A stretch of 64,000 nucleotides of DNA, taken from contig JAHBUP010000001.1 in assembly GCA_019638015.1 (NCBI GenBank), forward strand, positions 1,520,424 to 1,584,423, written 5' to 3'. The translations under genes and the position numbers were made by a program. Positions 17,543-27,400 of the stretch are shown piece by piece. A model generated the notes under the pieces. The model searched no databases and had not been told where the DNA came from. It saw nothing but the letters and a program-made list of their open reading frames with translations. The DNA is from Melioribacteraceae bacterium. GTDB lineage: Bacteria; Bacteroidota; Ignavibacteria; Ignavibacteriales; Melioribacteraceae. Numbering within the stretch: position 1 is the stretch's first letter; every line of letters starts with the position of its first letter.

Positions 17543-19543
17543 ATGAATTATTTTTCAATTAGGACGAATGATCAAACTAGTATTGGGAAAATTCTAAATA
17601 ATGACAAGGAAATGACTTTTGGAACACTATCTTGGCATAAAGATGATATACTTATCGGTGATATTATTTTTATCGTTGTAAGTGGAGATAGTGCCAAAAA
17701 ATTACACGAATATGATAATGGTCTTAGGGCAATTGGAAGAGTTAAAAAATTACCAAAGAAAGAAGAAGATGGAACTCATTATTCATTAAAGGTAGAAATC
17801 TTCTTAACCCTGTCAAAATCATTAACTAAAAATGATTTTTATCTTTATCCTTCCCTGAAAGATGCACCAAATATAGGGCCCGAAACAAAGAACCCGCCTA
17901 ATCAAGCAATAAGAATAATTGAGGAAAAAGTTGGTAAAGATATTATTAAAGCTATCGTTGATATTTGCAACGATACATTTGTACTTAATAATTTGAAATC
18001 ATTAATAGAAGACGATACAGAAATATTAAAGTATATCCCTGATAAAAAAAATATAAATTCTAGAAAAGAAAAAAGTGAAATTCAGAAGCGATTCGATCCA
18101 AAAATATTCAGTGAAGCTTTATCTAATATTAACCTAAGAATATCAGACAACCTATTAATCAGATTTATTTCAGCCTTACTTACTAAACCATTCGTGATTC
18201 TCACGGGATTATCGGGATCAGGTAAATCGAAGTTGGGTCTGGCATTGGCGGCATGGCTTAACGAGAACAAAGCACATTCCAAGTTAAAAAAATTTGTGGT
18301 TGGTGAAGAAATTAATAGTAGCCGTCTTACTTATAGGGTAATTGCAACTGATACTATTTCAGTTACCTTCGAACAAATAGATAGCGGCACCAAGGTAAAT
18401 TTGCCATATGAATTAATTTTTGAATGGATAAAGGTCATCAAGGAAAGGAACTTTACAAGAGAGACGCCAATTAAAACTATTCGCGATTTAGTACAGACAA
18501 ATTATTCGCCTTACCTAAATTCTTTTGATTCGCATTTAAGTACAGCAGCGTTTAATTTAATTGATAAAGATGAAGAGACGGGGATTATTAAGCCCAGGTA
18601 CAAATTCATTTCAGTCGGTTCCGATTGGACAAATCGTGAACCACTTTTAGGATACCCCAATGCACTAGAATTAGGTAAATATGTAAAACCCGAGCATAGC
18701 ATTATCGATCTGCTAATTGAAGCGACCAGTGATGAAAACAAACATCTTCCATACTTCATCATTCTTGATGAAATGAATCTAAGTCATGTTGAACGTTATT
18801 TTGCAGATTTTTTAAGTGCTATGGAATCTGGCGAACCAGTCTCTCTTCATAATGATGATACTGAATGGAAGGATGAAACACCAGCCAAGATAATGATGCC
18901 TGACAATGTGTTTTTTATTGGTACAGTAAATATTGACGAAACCACATATATGTTTAGTCCTAAAGTTTTGGACCGGGCGAATGTTTTAGAATTTAAAGTA
19001 ACCGCCGAAGAGATGGATGACTTCCTTAATAAACCGGTTAAGACTGATCTTTCCCCTATCGCCGGGCTTGGCAATTGTATGGCGGAGGATTTCCTAAAAA
19101 TTTCCCGAAAGGAGATAACGGTTTTTGATAGTCAGCAGGAAATTAAAGAAACGTTTCTGAAATTTTTTGGTGAACTTAAAAAAATAGGTGCGGAATTCGG
19201 TTACAGAACAGCATCGGACATTTTCCGTTTCACAGCCCAGCTTACTTATCTAACTGAACGAAGTGGGAATAAATGGAGATTGAACGATATTATTGATGCA
19301 GCAGTGATGCAGAAACTGCTTCCTAAAATCCACGGCTCAAGAAGCAAACTAGAACCCGTATTAAAAACTTTAGCCTTACTCTGTTTAACTGAATCTGATG
19401 ATAATGCAAATTTGATTGACAAACCTGAGAATATTAATTACCAAGACAGAACCAAAGTTCTTTATCCAATTTCGCTGGAAAAAATATTAAGAATGAAAAA
19501 AAGGGTTGTACAGGATGGATTCACAAGTTTTGCCGAGGCTTGA
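17543..19543 (+). CDS. McrB-like AAA+ restriction ATPase
   Basis: A 666-residue protein with a GAGGAG Shine-Dalgarno. Residues ~1-130 form a putative DNA-recognition domain, perhaps EVE/PUA-like (WHKDDILIGDIIFIVVSGDS). The AAA+ core follows with Walker A GLSGSGKS (~223) and the McrB signature DEMNLSHVERYFADFLSAME (~411). A TVNIDET segment (~458) takes the place of McrB's MNTAD. It is predicted to translocate DNA and activate the nuclease encoded next. The pair resembles the R1/R2 subunits of LlaJI-type restriction. Confidence 0.85.
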   Translation: MNYFSIRTNDQTSIGKILNNDKEMTFGTLSWHKDDILIGDIIFIVVSGDSAKKLHEYDNGLRAIGRVKKLPKKEEDGTHYSLKVEIFLTLSKSLTKNDFYLYPSLKDAPNIGPETKNPPNQAIRIIEEKVGKDIIKAIVDICNDTFVLNNLKSLIEDDTEILKYIPDKKNINSRKEKSEIQKRFDPKIFSEALSNINLRISDNLLIRFISALLTKPFVILTGLSGSGKSKLGLALAAWLNENKAHSKLKKFVVGEEINSSRLTYRVIATDTISVTFEQIDSGTKVNLPYELIFEWIKVIKERNFTRETPIKTIRDLVQTNYSPYLNSFDSHLSTAAFNLIDKDEETGIIKPRYKFISVGSDWTNREPLLGYPNALELGKYVKPEHSIIDLLIEATSDENKHLPYFIILDEMNLSHVERYFADFLSAMESGEPVSLHNDDTEWKDETPAKIMMPDNVFFIGTVNIDETTYMFSPKVLDRANVLEFKVTAEEMDDFLNKPVKTDLSPIAGLGNCMAEDFLKISRKEITVFDSQQEIKETFLKFFGELKKIGAEFGYRTASDIFRFTAQLTYLTERSGNKWRLNDIIDAAVMQKLLPKIHGSRSKLEPVLKTLALLCLTESDDNANLIDKPENINYQDRTKVLYPISLEKILRMKKRVVQDGFTSFAEA

Positions 19544-19551
19544 CATTTCTG

Positions 19552-21867
19552 ATGATTAGGGAAATTGAAATACAATTAATCACAGACAACAGGAATACAG
19601 TCGATATTATTTTGGTTGCCGAATCTGATGATGAAACTGCTTTAATAGAAATTGATGATCTGGAGGCTTCTGAAAACTGCGAGGCCCGGGTTCAGCTTAA
19701 GGAGGGATACTCATATGAATATAAAATTAAAACCGCTGAATTCCGGTTTGATGAATCTCCAGGTTTAATAATTCCTTCTAAGCTGACAGACTCAACAGGT
19801 CGTATATTTCCTGGAATGTTTGTCGGTACACTGCCTTTAATAATTAAGTCAGTTGTGGATTCCAATGATTCTGCAGTTCTTTATCTTGAAGTCCGTACAG
19901 TAAAATCAAACTACCGTCAGGACTACAGATTAATGCTCGAAGAAATTACGGGAAGTTGTACTGACCTGCTCATGCAGCACAGCTCCCCAGCCATTCATAA
20001 TTTCACAGCAGATTATGGAATTGATTCAAGCACTCTTTATCAGCGATTTGCGTTCATTAAATCCGTTTTAGACTCACAGGAGTTTAATGAATCCATCATG
20101 AAAATTTTATCTTCCCCGGTTACAGCATGGAAGCATTCGGTAGAAGAAACCAATATCAGAAGAACAAGAAGAATTGGAAATTCACAGATTAAGCAACTTG
20201 CTTTCCGTTCAAATCGCCTTCAAGTTCCTGAAGACCATATCCTTAGTTATAAATTTCAGACCATACCTTCTTCTATCAGTGTTCAAAAAAAAATTGAAAC
20301 TTCAGACACCCATGAAAACAGATTCGTCAAGTATGCATTGAAAGTATTCAGAGGATTCTGTTCCCAAGTAAGAATAAAATCTAAAAAGAAGGACAACAAA
20401 ATTCATCGCATATATCGAGAGGCTTTGCAGCTTGAGGAAAAGCTGAACAGTATATTGAATCATGGAATGTTCAGGGATATTTCCGATCCGGTTTCTATTC
20501 CTCTTAATAGTCCTGTGCTTCAAAGAAGGGAAGGATACCGGGAATTGCTAAGGACTTGGTTGATGTTTGATCTGGCCGCTAAGCTTGTATGGCGCGGTGG
20601 AGAAGATGTTTATGCTGCTGGTAAAAGAGATGTAGCCGTACTATACGAGTATTGGGTATTTTTTAAACTATTGAAAATTTTAAGCGAAATTTATTCGATT
20701 GATCATGAATCTATCGATAAACTTATTGAAAAAACTGATGATGGGCTGGGACTGAAATTGCGTTCCGGAAAATACATTGCTCTTTACGGTACTTTCAGCA
20801 CACATGGCAGAAAACTTTGTGTACAGTTCAGCTATAATAGAACATTCTTAGGAGGAAGAGATTATCCAGAAGCAGGAAGCTGGTCACGTTCTATGAGGCC
20901 CGATTACACACTTTCAATTTGGCCTTCTACTTTTACAAATAAAGATCATGCGGAAAAGGAAGAACTGATTACGCATATTCATTTCGATGCAAAATACAGG
21001 ATTGATAATATCAAAGAAATTATTGGCGGTGCGGAAGAAAGCGAGGATGAATTAAGCTATGAAAAAAAACAGCAGATAGAAGGAACTTATAAACATGCTG
21101 ACCTTCTGAAAATGCACGCTTACAAAGATGCAATTAGAAGAACTGCGGGTGCGTATGTTTTATATCCAGGCAGTGATCAAACGGCTCGTATGAAGGGCTT
21201 TCATGAAATTATTCCAGGTCTGGGCGCCTTCGCAGTGCGCCCAGTTGCTGATGATAACGGGACTGAAGAATTAAAATCTTTCATCAAAAATGTTACACTG
21301 CATTTATGCGACAGAGCTACACAGCATGAGAGACATTCCTATTATACATTTTGTATCCATAAAAAGCCGAATGATTTTACTATTTCCGAAGTGCTTCCGG
21401 AAACTTTCAATAACAGCCGTGTTAAACCGCCCGCAGATACTTTCGTGCTCGTTGGCTACTGCAAAAATGTGTTGCATTACAATTGGATTACAGAGAAGAA
21501 AAAATATAATGCCAGAATTTCTGGAGGCCGTGGCTCACTTAATATTAATTCAGAAATTTCCAGTCCTGATTTTATTCTGCTTCATTCATCGGGGGAAATA
21601 TTAACCGGCGATATATGGCGCGTAAATAAGAATAGCTGCATTGTTATGTCTAAGCATGATTTGCTGATGCTTTCATATCCCGATCCGGGACATGATAATT
21701 ACCTGGTTTATGAAATTGAAAAACCGGATCGTGAAGAATTCAGAAATCTGAAGTGGGATATCAGCAGACTGGATTATTATTCAAGAGGAAGAGCATCGGC
21801 TCTACCATTCGCGGTATCATTAAAAGAATTGATGAAAGTTGTTTGTCCAGTTAGGAAAAATTATTGA
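19552..21867 (+). CDS. McrC-like DUF2357 nuclease subunit
   Basis: A 771-residue protein. A beta-rich N-terminal half is followed by VLYEYWVFFKLLKIL (~363) and a PD-(D/E)XK core with RPDYTLSIWP (~450) and HIHFDAKYRI (~475), where D-x-K is seen in FDAKYR. This is the DUF2357/McrC-like arrangement. ATG 19552 is preferred; a TTG at 19540 would overlap the upstream stop. It is tightly linked to the McrB-like gene and is predicted to be its cutting partner. Confidence 0.85.
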   Translation: MIREIEIQLITDNRNTVDIILVAESDDETALIEIDDLEASENCEARVQLKEGYSYEYKIKTAEFRFDESPGLIIPSKLTDSTGRIFPGMFVGTLPLIIKSVVDSNDSAVLYLEVRTVKSNYRQDYRLMLEEITGSCTDLLMQHSSPAIHNFTADYGIDSSTLYQRFAFIKSVLDSQEFNESIMKILSSPVTAWKHSVEETNIRRTRRIGNSQIKQLAFRSNRLQVPEDHILSYKFQTIPSSISVQKKIETSDTHENRFVKYALKVFRGFCSQVRIKSKKKDNKIHRIYREALQLEEKLNSILNHGMFRDISDPVSIPLNSPVLQRREGYRELLRTWLMFDLAAKLVWRGGEDVYAAGKRDVAVLYEYWVFFKLLKILSEIYSIDHESIDKLIEKTDDGLGLKLRSGKYIALYGTFSTHGRKLCVQFSYNRTFLGGRDYPEAGSWSRSMRPDYTLSIWPSTFTNKDHAEKEELITHIHFDAKYRIDNIKEIIGGAEESEDELSYEKKQQIEGTYKHADLLKMHAYKDAIRRTAGAYVLYPGSDQTARMKGFHEIIPGLGAFAVRPVADDNGTEELKSFIKNVTLHLCDRATQHERHSYYTFCIHKKPNDFTISEVLPETFNNSRVKPPADTFVLVGYCKNVLHYNWITEKKKYNARISGGRGSLNINSEISSPDFILLHSSGEILTGDIWRVNKNSCIVMSKHDLLMLSYPDPGHDNYLVYEIEKPDREEFRNLKWDISRLDYYSRGRASALPFAVSLKELMKVVCPVRKNY

Positions 21868-21896
21868 AGAAAATTGAAATGAGGATCAAAAAATAA

Positions 21897-22106
21897 ATTG
21901 CTGAAAGCAGATCAATGCTGTGTCTTAGTGTTGGGGGTTGCTATTCTTCAAACAAGGGGGATTTCATTTTTGCAGCTAATCTCAATAGAGAAAAAATTGA
22001 TAGGATGATCGGGAATGCAGTCCCACCTTTACTAGCAGAGAAGATAGGCAAATTTATTATTGAACTTATAGATAAGGATTATAATTCTAAAAAGTTAATT
22101 CTTTGA
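21897..22106 (+). pseudogene. C-terminal relic of a second C5 methyltransferase
   Basis: The open frame ends with REKIDRMIGNAVPPLLAEKI and then a short tail. This is a textbook motif X plus C-terminal helix of C5 DNA methyltransferases, without any of motifs I-IX. The intact methyltransferase upstream has its own, different motif X, so this is a second gene. It lies right after the McrC-like gene, where LlaJI-type systems may carry extra methylases. A start at 21915 exists but a 63-residue product would be inactive. Confidence 0.7.
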
Positions 22107-22359
22107 ATTCTATTTCGTAAAAATCAATGAAATCGATTTTATATTTTTCTACCAATTCATTAGACTGAAAAAGTACAAAAATCAGCTCATTTTCTTTTTC
22201 TAATTCCTCAAAGTTACCTTCAAATATTCCATCTGACGTAACTTTCTGTCCGTTAACCTCAACTGTATAACCTTCATTTTCTAATTCATGGACAATAATT
22301 CCAAGTCCTGAATTCATTTCGTCTTCAGCTAATGCGATTTTTATTTTGTTAAAATCCAT
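22087..22359 (-). CDS. Small acidic hypothetical protein
   Basis: A 90-residue acidic protein, MDFNKIKIALAEDEMNSG onwards, with no membrane segment. No family is recognised. It converges on and overlaps the methyltransferase relic by 20 bases. A GAGTG lies a few bases before the ATG. Confidence 0.5.
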   Translation of the reverse strand: MDFNKIKIALAEDEMNSGLGIIVHELENEGYTVEVNGQKVTSDGIFEGNFEELEKENELIFVLFQSNELVEKYKIDFIDFYEIEFKELTF

Positions 22360-22487
22360 TTTTCACTCATAATTAATACTATAAATCTAAAAAAATAGTT
22401 CAATAAAACTTGCCATTTTCCACATACATCAGTTATTTGATTAGCAAGAAAAGGTGCTGTAACTCATAGAATTGTAGGACATTTTAG

Positions 22488-22545
22488 CTAGGCCGACGAG
22501 ACCTGAACTCGCGACCTCCTGCGTGAAAAACAGTCGAATTTCACT
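22488..22545 (-). other. tRNA 3'-end relic, possibly tRNA-Glu
   Basis: Read on the minus strand, this stretch shows an anticodon-loop-like TTTTTCAC, a 3' stem GCAGG, a five-base variable loop, a 5-7-5 T arm (GCGAG, TTCAGGT, CTCGT) and an acceptor-like CGGCCTA. No 5' half exists on either side. It looks like the displaced 3' half of a tRNA gene left by an integration event. The TTC anticodon reading is tentative because the T loop is degenerate. Confidence 0.55.
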
Positions 22546-22617
22546 CCACTATAATCAAACATTTTCAAGGAAAATTTCGAGCAATTCATTCATATATCTA
22601 TCAAAAATTCTCATAGT

Positions 22618-22639
22618 TTTTGTAATAGTTTTGTAATAG
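22618..22639. repeat. 11-bp tandem direct repeat beside tRNA relic 1
   Basis: Two perfect copies of TTTTGTAATAG lie about 70 bases from the tRNA relic at 22488-22545. The same layout (tandem pair plus tRNA 3' end) recurs at 22825-22848 and, with an intact integrase, at 62657-62680. This suggests integrase arm sites. Confidence 0.65.
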
Positions 22640-22711
22640 TATTTGTGATTATTGGGGGTAAAATGGGGTTGATTTGGGTTAATTTTAGTTTTTGGAGTCA
22701 TGCTTTATAAA

Positions 22712-22746
22712 ACAAAACCCCGAATTCTTGCGATATTCGGGGTTTT
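22712..22746. terminator. Rho-independent terminator next to tRNA relic 2
   Basis: An A-rich run, CCCCGAAT, a short loop, ATTCGGGG and a T run form a strong symmetric hairpin usable in both directions. On the minus strand it directly follows the tRNA-like end at 22751-22790, as a terminator follows a tRNA gene. Confidence 0.8.
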
Positions 22747-22750
22747 TGAG

Positions 22751-22790
22751 CTGGCGATGGGACTCGGACCCGTTACAAGGAAGTTTCATG
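22751..22790 (-). other. tRNA 3'-end relic 2
   Basis: On the minus strand it reads as a T arm (GGG, TCCGAGT, CCC) and an acceptor-like 3' strand CGCCAGC, then the terminator. The 5' half of the tRNA is absent. It is interpreted as an old attachment-site remnant; the isotype cannot be told. Confidence 0.55.
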
Positions 22791-22824
22791 TTTGTGTAAA
22801 GTGTTATAAAACAAGGGGTTATAA

Positions 22825-22848
22825 TTTTTGCAATAGTTTTTGCAATAG
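22825..22848. repeat. 12-bp tandem direct repeat beside tRNA relic 2
   Basis: Two perfect copies of TTTTTGCAATAG lie 34 bases from tRNA relic 2. No integrase gene follows, so the recombinase that used this site has been lost. Confidence 0.65.
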
Positions 22849-23244
22849 TAGAATGTCTTAATTTGCTGAAAAAATGAGAGAGGGAGTAGAAAAGGGACTA
22901 TTCTTTAATTGATATTCTACTTTATAAGTAGCCTTGGTTTTATTATTAAATTCTGTTAATTTCGTTCAGCTTGTTATGATACAACTCCTTGTGCATAACT
23001 TGTGATTGTGGGAGATCTTAGAGTAACGTGCTCTAGGATCTCTTTTTAAATTCAAATAGCCGAATCGATTCTCACAATTTTGCTAGACTCTCAAGATTAA
23101 TATCATTTTAATTACGTTTACAAATTTCAGGATTGGTTATCTGATACCTTATTGTTCTCTTCTATTACATAAAATTCAATTAAACAATTGAAAAAAAGTA
23201 TCGAAAATTAAATATAATTTATTTTTTTATAAATGGGAGTTAAA

Positions 23245-23478
23245 TTGAAAACCTATACTATACCAGTACAATGGGTTTGCAGAACCGAAATCAAGGTCGA
23301 AGCAAACTCGCTAAAAGAAGCCGTAGAAATCGCCTTAAAACCTAGTACTATCAACAACAAAAAATTGGAAGGCGATATCTTGGAAGTCGAACACTCAGTT
23401 GAAGTTATAAACATGAATACGTTAGATATGAATTCAGCGGAAGACATAGAATATATAAAAGAATTAGGAGTATACTGA
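23245..23478 (+). CDS. Small MKTYTIPV-type hypothetical protein
   Basis: A 77-residue protein if started at TTG 23245, where GGGAG lies five bases upstream; ATG 23233 in the same frame adds four residues. It begins MKTYTIPVQWVCRTEIKVEA and continues NSLKEAVEIALK, a pattern seen in many short phage and mobile-element proteins of unknown role. It stands alone between the attachment-site relics and the broken insertion sequence. Confidence 0.6.
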   Translation: MKTYTIPVQWVCRTEIKVEANSLKEAVEIALKPSTINNKKLEGDILEVEHSVEVINMNTLDMNSAEDIEYIKELGVY

Positions 23479-23502
23479 GATAGCTAATAAAATATGACTT
23501 GT

Positions 23503-23883
23503 CCCTGACCTGCCCCCCAAAAAGAAATATAATTATTAAATTTGTAGTGAAGGAGGAAAGTCATGAGCAAAAAAGATTTACAGCAGAACAGATTATTCGC
23601 AAATTGCGTGAAGCCGAGGTACTCCAAAGTAGGAGAATGGATACACCGATTCGTTTAACGGAAAATTGAGATATGAGTTGTTGAACGGCGAAATATTTGA
23701 TATTTTTTTAGTGGTAAGAGTAATAACTGAGCAATGGAGGAATCATTACAACAAAAAACGACCACATAGCTCTTTAAATTTTCGACCTCCGGTACCGGAG
23801 GTATTAATCCCTCATCAATTTTCCAGTGCTTGATGATAGATAATAACTTAATTACTGGTACAACTTATTGGGGCAGGTCAGAG
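23503..23883 (+). mobile_element. Gutted IS3-family insertion sequence
   Basis: Inverted ends TGACCTGCCCC (23506-23516) and GGGGCAGGTCA (23870-23880) enclose two transposase stubs. At 23562 the OrfA N-terminus can be read after restoring one lost base (SKKRFTAEQIIRKLREAEVL). At ~23730-23835 the OrfB C-terminus reads EQWRNHYNKKRPHSSLNFRP and ends at a TGA. The DDE core between them is deleted. It is not autonomous but could have moved with a helper transposase. Confidence 0.85.
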
Positions 23884-24046
23884 TTTGTCGAGAGGAAAAG
23901 CATTTTTTTTACAAATAGAAAATCTCATTGAGTGATAGAGCGATTGGAACTAGAATAAGACAATTACATCTTTTTATTATTTTTTATATCTTAGATAAAA
24001 TAAAAATTTTAAGTATAAAAAACTTATCAAAGGGAGGGTAGATGCA

Positions 24047-24283
24047 TTGGGTGCATTTTGTTTTATTGTTCCAGCAGTAATTACAATCATTGTACATTAT
24101 CTCATTCTAAAGAACCTTTATAAACAGAGAAAGTTAAGAATATTTGGTATGTATCTAATAATAATAACAATCATCATGTTTTTTACCAGAACAGCTCATG
24201 GAATTTTCAGTGGAATTTTTACCTTACTCTTTGGAATATTTTGGATAAAATATTATGCTAGAAATACTCGGGAAAACTCCTAA
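24047..24283 (+). CDS. Small membrane protein
   Basis: A 78-residue protein from TTG 24047 with AGGGAGGG about nine bases upstream. Two to three hydrophobic stretches (residues ~4-22, ~35-50, ~53-70) suggest an inner-membrane protein. No family is recognised. It lies just before the DrmA gene in the same direction, with a 153-base gap, so co-transcription is uncertain. Confidence 0.5.
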   Translation: MGAFCFIVPAVITIIVHYLILKNLYKQRKLRIFGMYLIIITIIMFFTRTAHGIFSGIFTLLFGIFWIKYYARNTRENS

Positions 24284-24436
24284 AATGCTTCAAATAATTC
24301 GAAGTAAAAATATAATAGATAATGGTTTTTAAGTAATGCAGAGATTAATTAATGACTCAATAAGATTTTAATTTTTTTGAAAAACTTTATTAGCAAAAAA
24401 GTTAAATAACTCGCACAATAAAAAATTGGCAAAAAA

Positions 24437-27400
24437 ATGGATTATAGCAAAGTAAGATTAGAATTTGTAAACTATATTATTTCTGAATTAAATGGGAAAG
24501 GTGATAATTACAATATAATAATTGGATCAGCTCCTTTAGACATAATTTATTCTGGTTTCTTGTATCCCTCTTCACAAGATAACCAAGAAAATGAAGAGTT
24601 AAATTTTGAGGATGATGACGATAATATTGAGTTTGAAGATCTAGAAGATGGCTCTAAGAAAAAAACAAAATATTTAAAGAAAAATAGAACTTACCTCCCT
24701 CCTTCTTCAGCTGGGTTGTCTTTTTATGTAATTGGAGAAGAAATAGAAATAGAGGTCATTTTTAATGCATCTTATTTTGTAAAAGAGGGAGAAAAAAGTA
24801 GTCAGGGTAGAACCTTAAGAAGAAATGAAGAAGCTAAATTTTTAGAACAAAAATGGGGTCGAGAATATTTTCATCGAGAGACTGAATCACTTAATTTTTA
24901 TCCTACTGGTGTTACAGAATATGCAATTTTCAAAGGGAAAGATGGGCTTACAAAAGCGAAAATTGCTGCTAAATGGAGAAAACATCATATAGGCTACATA
25001 GTAACCATATCTTTGGCAAATACACAGAAATATCAGCATTATGAAAAAGAAGAAATTAATGAAAAGACCATTTTCAATTTAGAATTAAAATGCATTGTTC
25101 ATAAAGGTAAGGTTGGAGACTATCCCCGAACTAATTACTTTCGGCTTTCTCAGGAAGAAAGAGAAAATGAATTTAGATATCGGAATGTAAAAATGTATGC
25201 AATTGGGCATGGAGTAGCAGTCGATTGGGACATAAAGAGAAATAAAGCCCCCGAAATTTGGATTGATTTTATTCCTAAAGTTGAAGTACCTCAAGTCGAT
25301 GTTGTTAAAGATGATAGTAATTCGATATTAAGTACAAAATATTTAATGCAAAAGGATAACAACAAACTTATTGCTGAATTAACTCAATTTGTTAATGGTT
25401 ACAATTCATGGATTTCAGAACAAGAAACGATGTTGATAGATTTTGATGAAAACGAAAAAAGCATAGCCTCAAATATTATTAAGAAGCAGAATATTGCTAA
25501 TCAAAAAATGAGAAAAAGTATTCAACTTCTTTCTGATAATTACCATGCAAGACTTGCTTTTGCTTTGGCTAATGAAGCTATATTTCTACAAAATAACAGC
25601 CAAAATAAAACAGACAATAAAGATTTTATTTGGCATCCTTTCCAACTCGCATTTATTTTAACATCATTGGAGTCAACATTAATAGACAGCAGCCCTGATA
25701 AACTTACACTAGATTTAATTTGGTTCCCTACTGGAGGCGGTAAAACAGAAGCATATCTTGGGCTTACGGCTATTTTGTTATTATACAGAAGATTAAAATA
25801 CTCGAGTAGTTGTTCGGGTACAGCAGTAATTATGAGATATACTTTAAGATTACTTTCAACCGACCAGTTTATTCGAGCCAGTAAAATCATAATTGCACTT
25901 GAGCTTATTCGTTTAAAGAATTTAAGCCTTCTTGGTAATGAAAAATTTACAATTGGATTATGGGTTGGTGGATCGTCTTCCCCAAACACTCGTGAACAAG
26001 TTGGTAAAATTTTAAAGCTTGGTAACCAGAATTCTAAGTTAGTACTTACGCATTGTCCTTGGTGTAATCATGAATTTAAAAATGAAAGTTATGTATTAAC
26101 TAATAAATTTTTCTTCAAGTGCTTGAATCCTACTTGCGATACTAATCTAAATAATTTTGAAGAATTACCTGTGAACGTCGTTGATGAAGAACTTTATGAA
26201 CTACCACCTTCATTATTAATTGGAACTGTTGATAAATTTGCACAAGTTACATTTAATGAAAACACACATAGATTTTTCAATTATAACAATAGTAGACCAC
26301 CTGAATTAATAATCCAAGACGAACTTCACTTAATCTCTGGGTCTCTAGGGTCAATTGTAGGATTATATGAAGTCAGTTTTGACACAATCATACAATTACG
26401 GGGAGTTACTGCTAAATATATAGCTTCCACTGCTACAATTAAAAACGCAAACGATCAAACAACACTTCTATATGGAAGAAAGGCAGAAATATTTCCCCCA
26501 ATAGGCTTAAACTTCGATGATTCATATTTTTCAAAGACTATTCCTATTCAGAGTAAACCTGGGCGGTTATACCTTGGATTTCTAACACATAATAAAACAA
26601 AATCTGAATCAATTGTTCCTTTAATTGCAAATATATTAGCAACTCCACAAACTCTGTTCAATTATAATCAGGAGGAATTGCTTGATGCTTGGTGGACTCA
26701 AATTATTTACCATGGAAGTATTAAAGGACTCCAGAATACTCAAAATCTATTTTATACAGAAATTATCAAGGAATATGAAAGAATAAGATATATGAGTATT
26801 CTCAATTTTGTACGTGAAAGTTTCCCAAATGTCAATTTGGATAAATTTAAAAATATTTCAGATTTTGATGATTTTATTAAAAAGAAAAATCTAAAATCTC
26901 AAGAAGACCTTGAATTCTCAGAAGGAATTAAGAGGAAATTTTTTCCTTTAAGAAATCTTACTCCTGAAGTATTAAGTAGTTCTAGAAGCTCAGAAAATAA
27001 CAACAAATTATTCAAAGAGTTAGAGATTGAGAGAAATGAAGATAATTGCATTGAATCTTTACTCGCTACAAATATTATTGCAACCGGATTGGACAAGAAA
27101 AGATTGGCTTTAATGGTTGTAAGTGGTCAGCCTCTTACCACAGCAGAGTATATACAAAGTACAAGTAGAGTTGGTCGAGGTCGTGTACCAGGCATAGTAT
27201 TTGTTAATTACTTTAAAACACAAACTCGTAGCTTAGCATATTATGAAAATTTTCGCCCATACCATGAATCATTTTATAGATTTGTTGAACCCACAAGTCT
27301 AACTCCATTTACTTATCAAGCCAGAAAAAGAGCTTTACATGCTGCTATAGTTAATGTAATACGCCATGGTGTTCCCAAAATGTTAATGAATACATCTTCT

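Noticed and set aside
22618..22848. Tandem TTTTGTAATAG/TTTTTGCAATAG repeats as a CRISPR array
   Set aside because: Only two adjacent units with no spacers; they fit integrase-associated repeats better.
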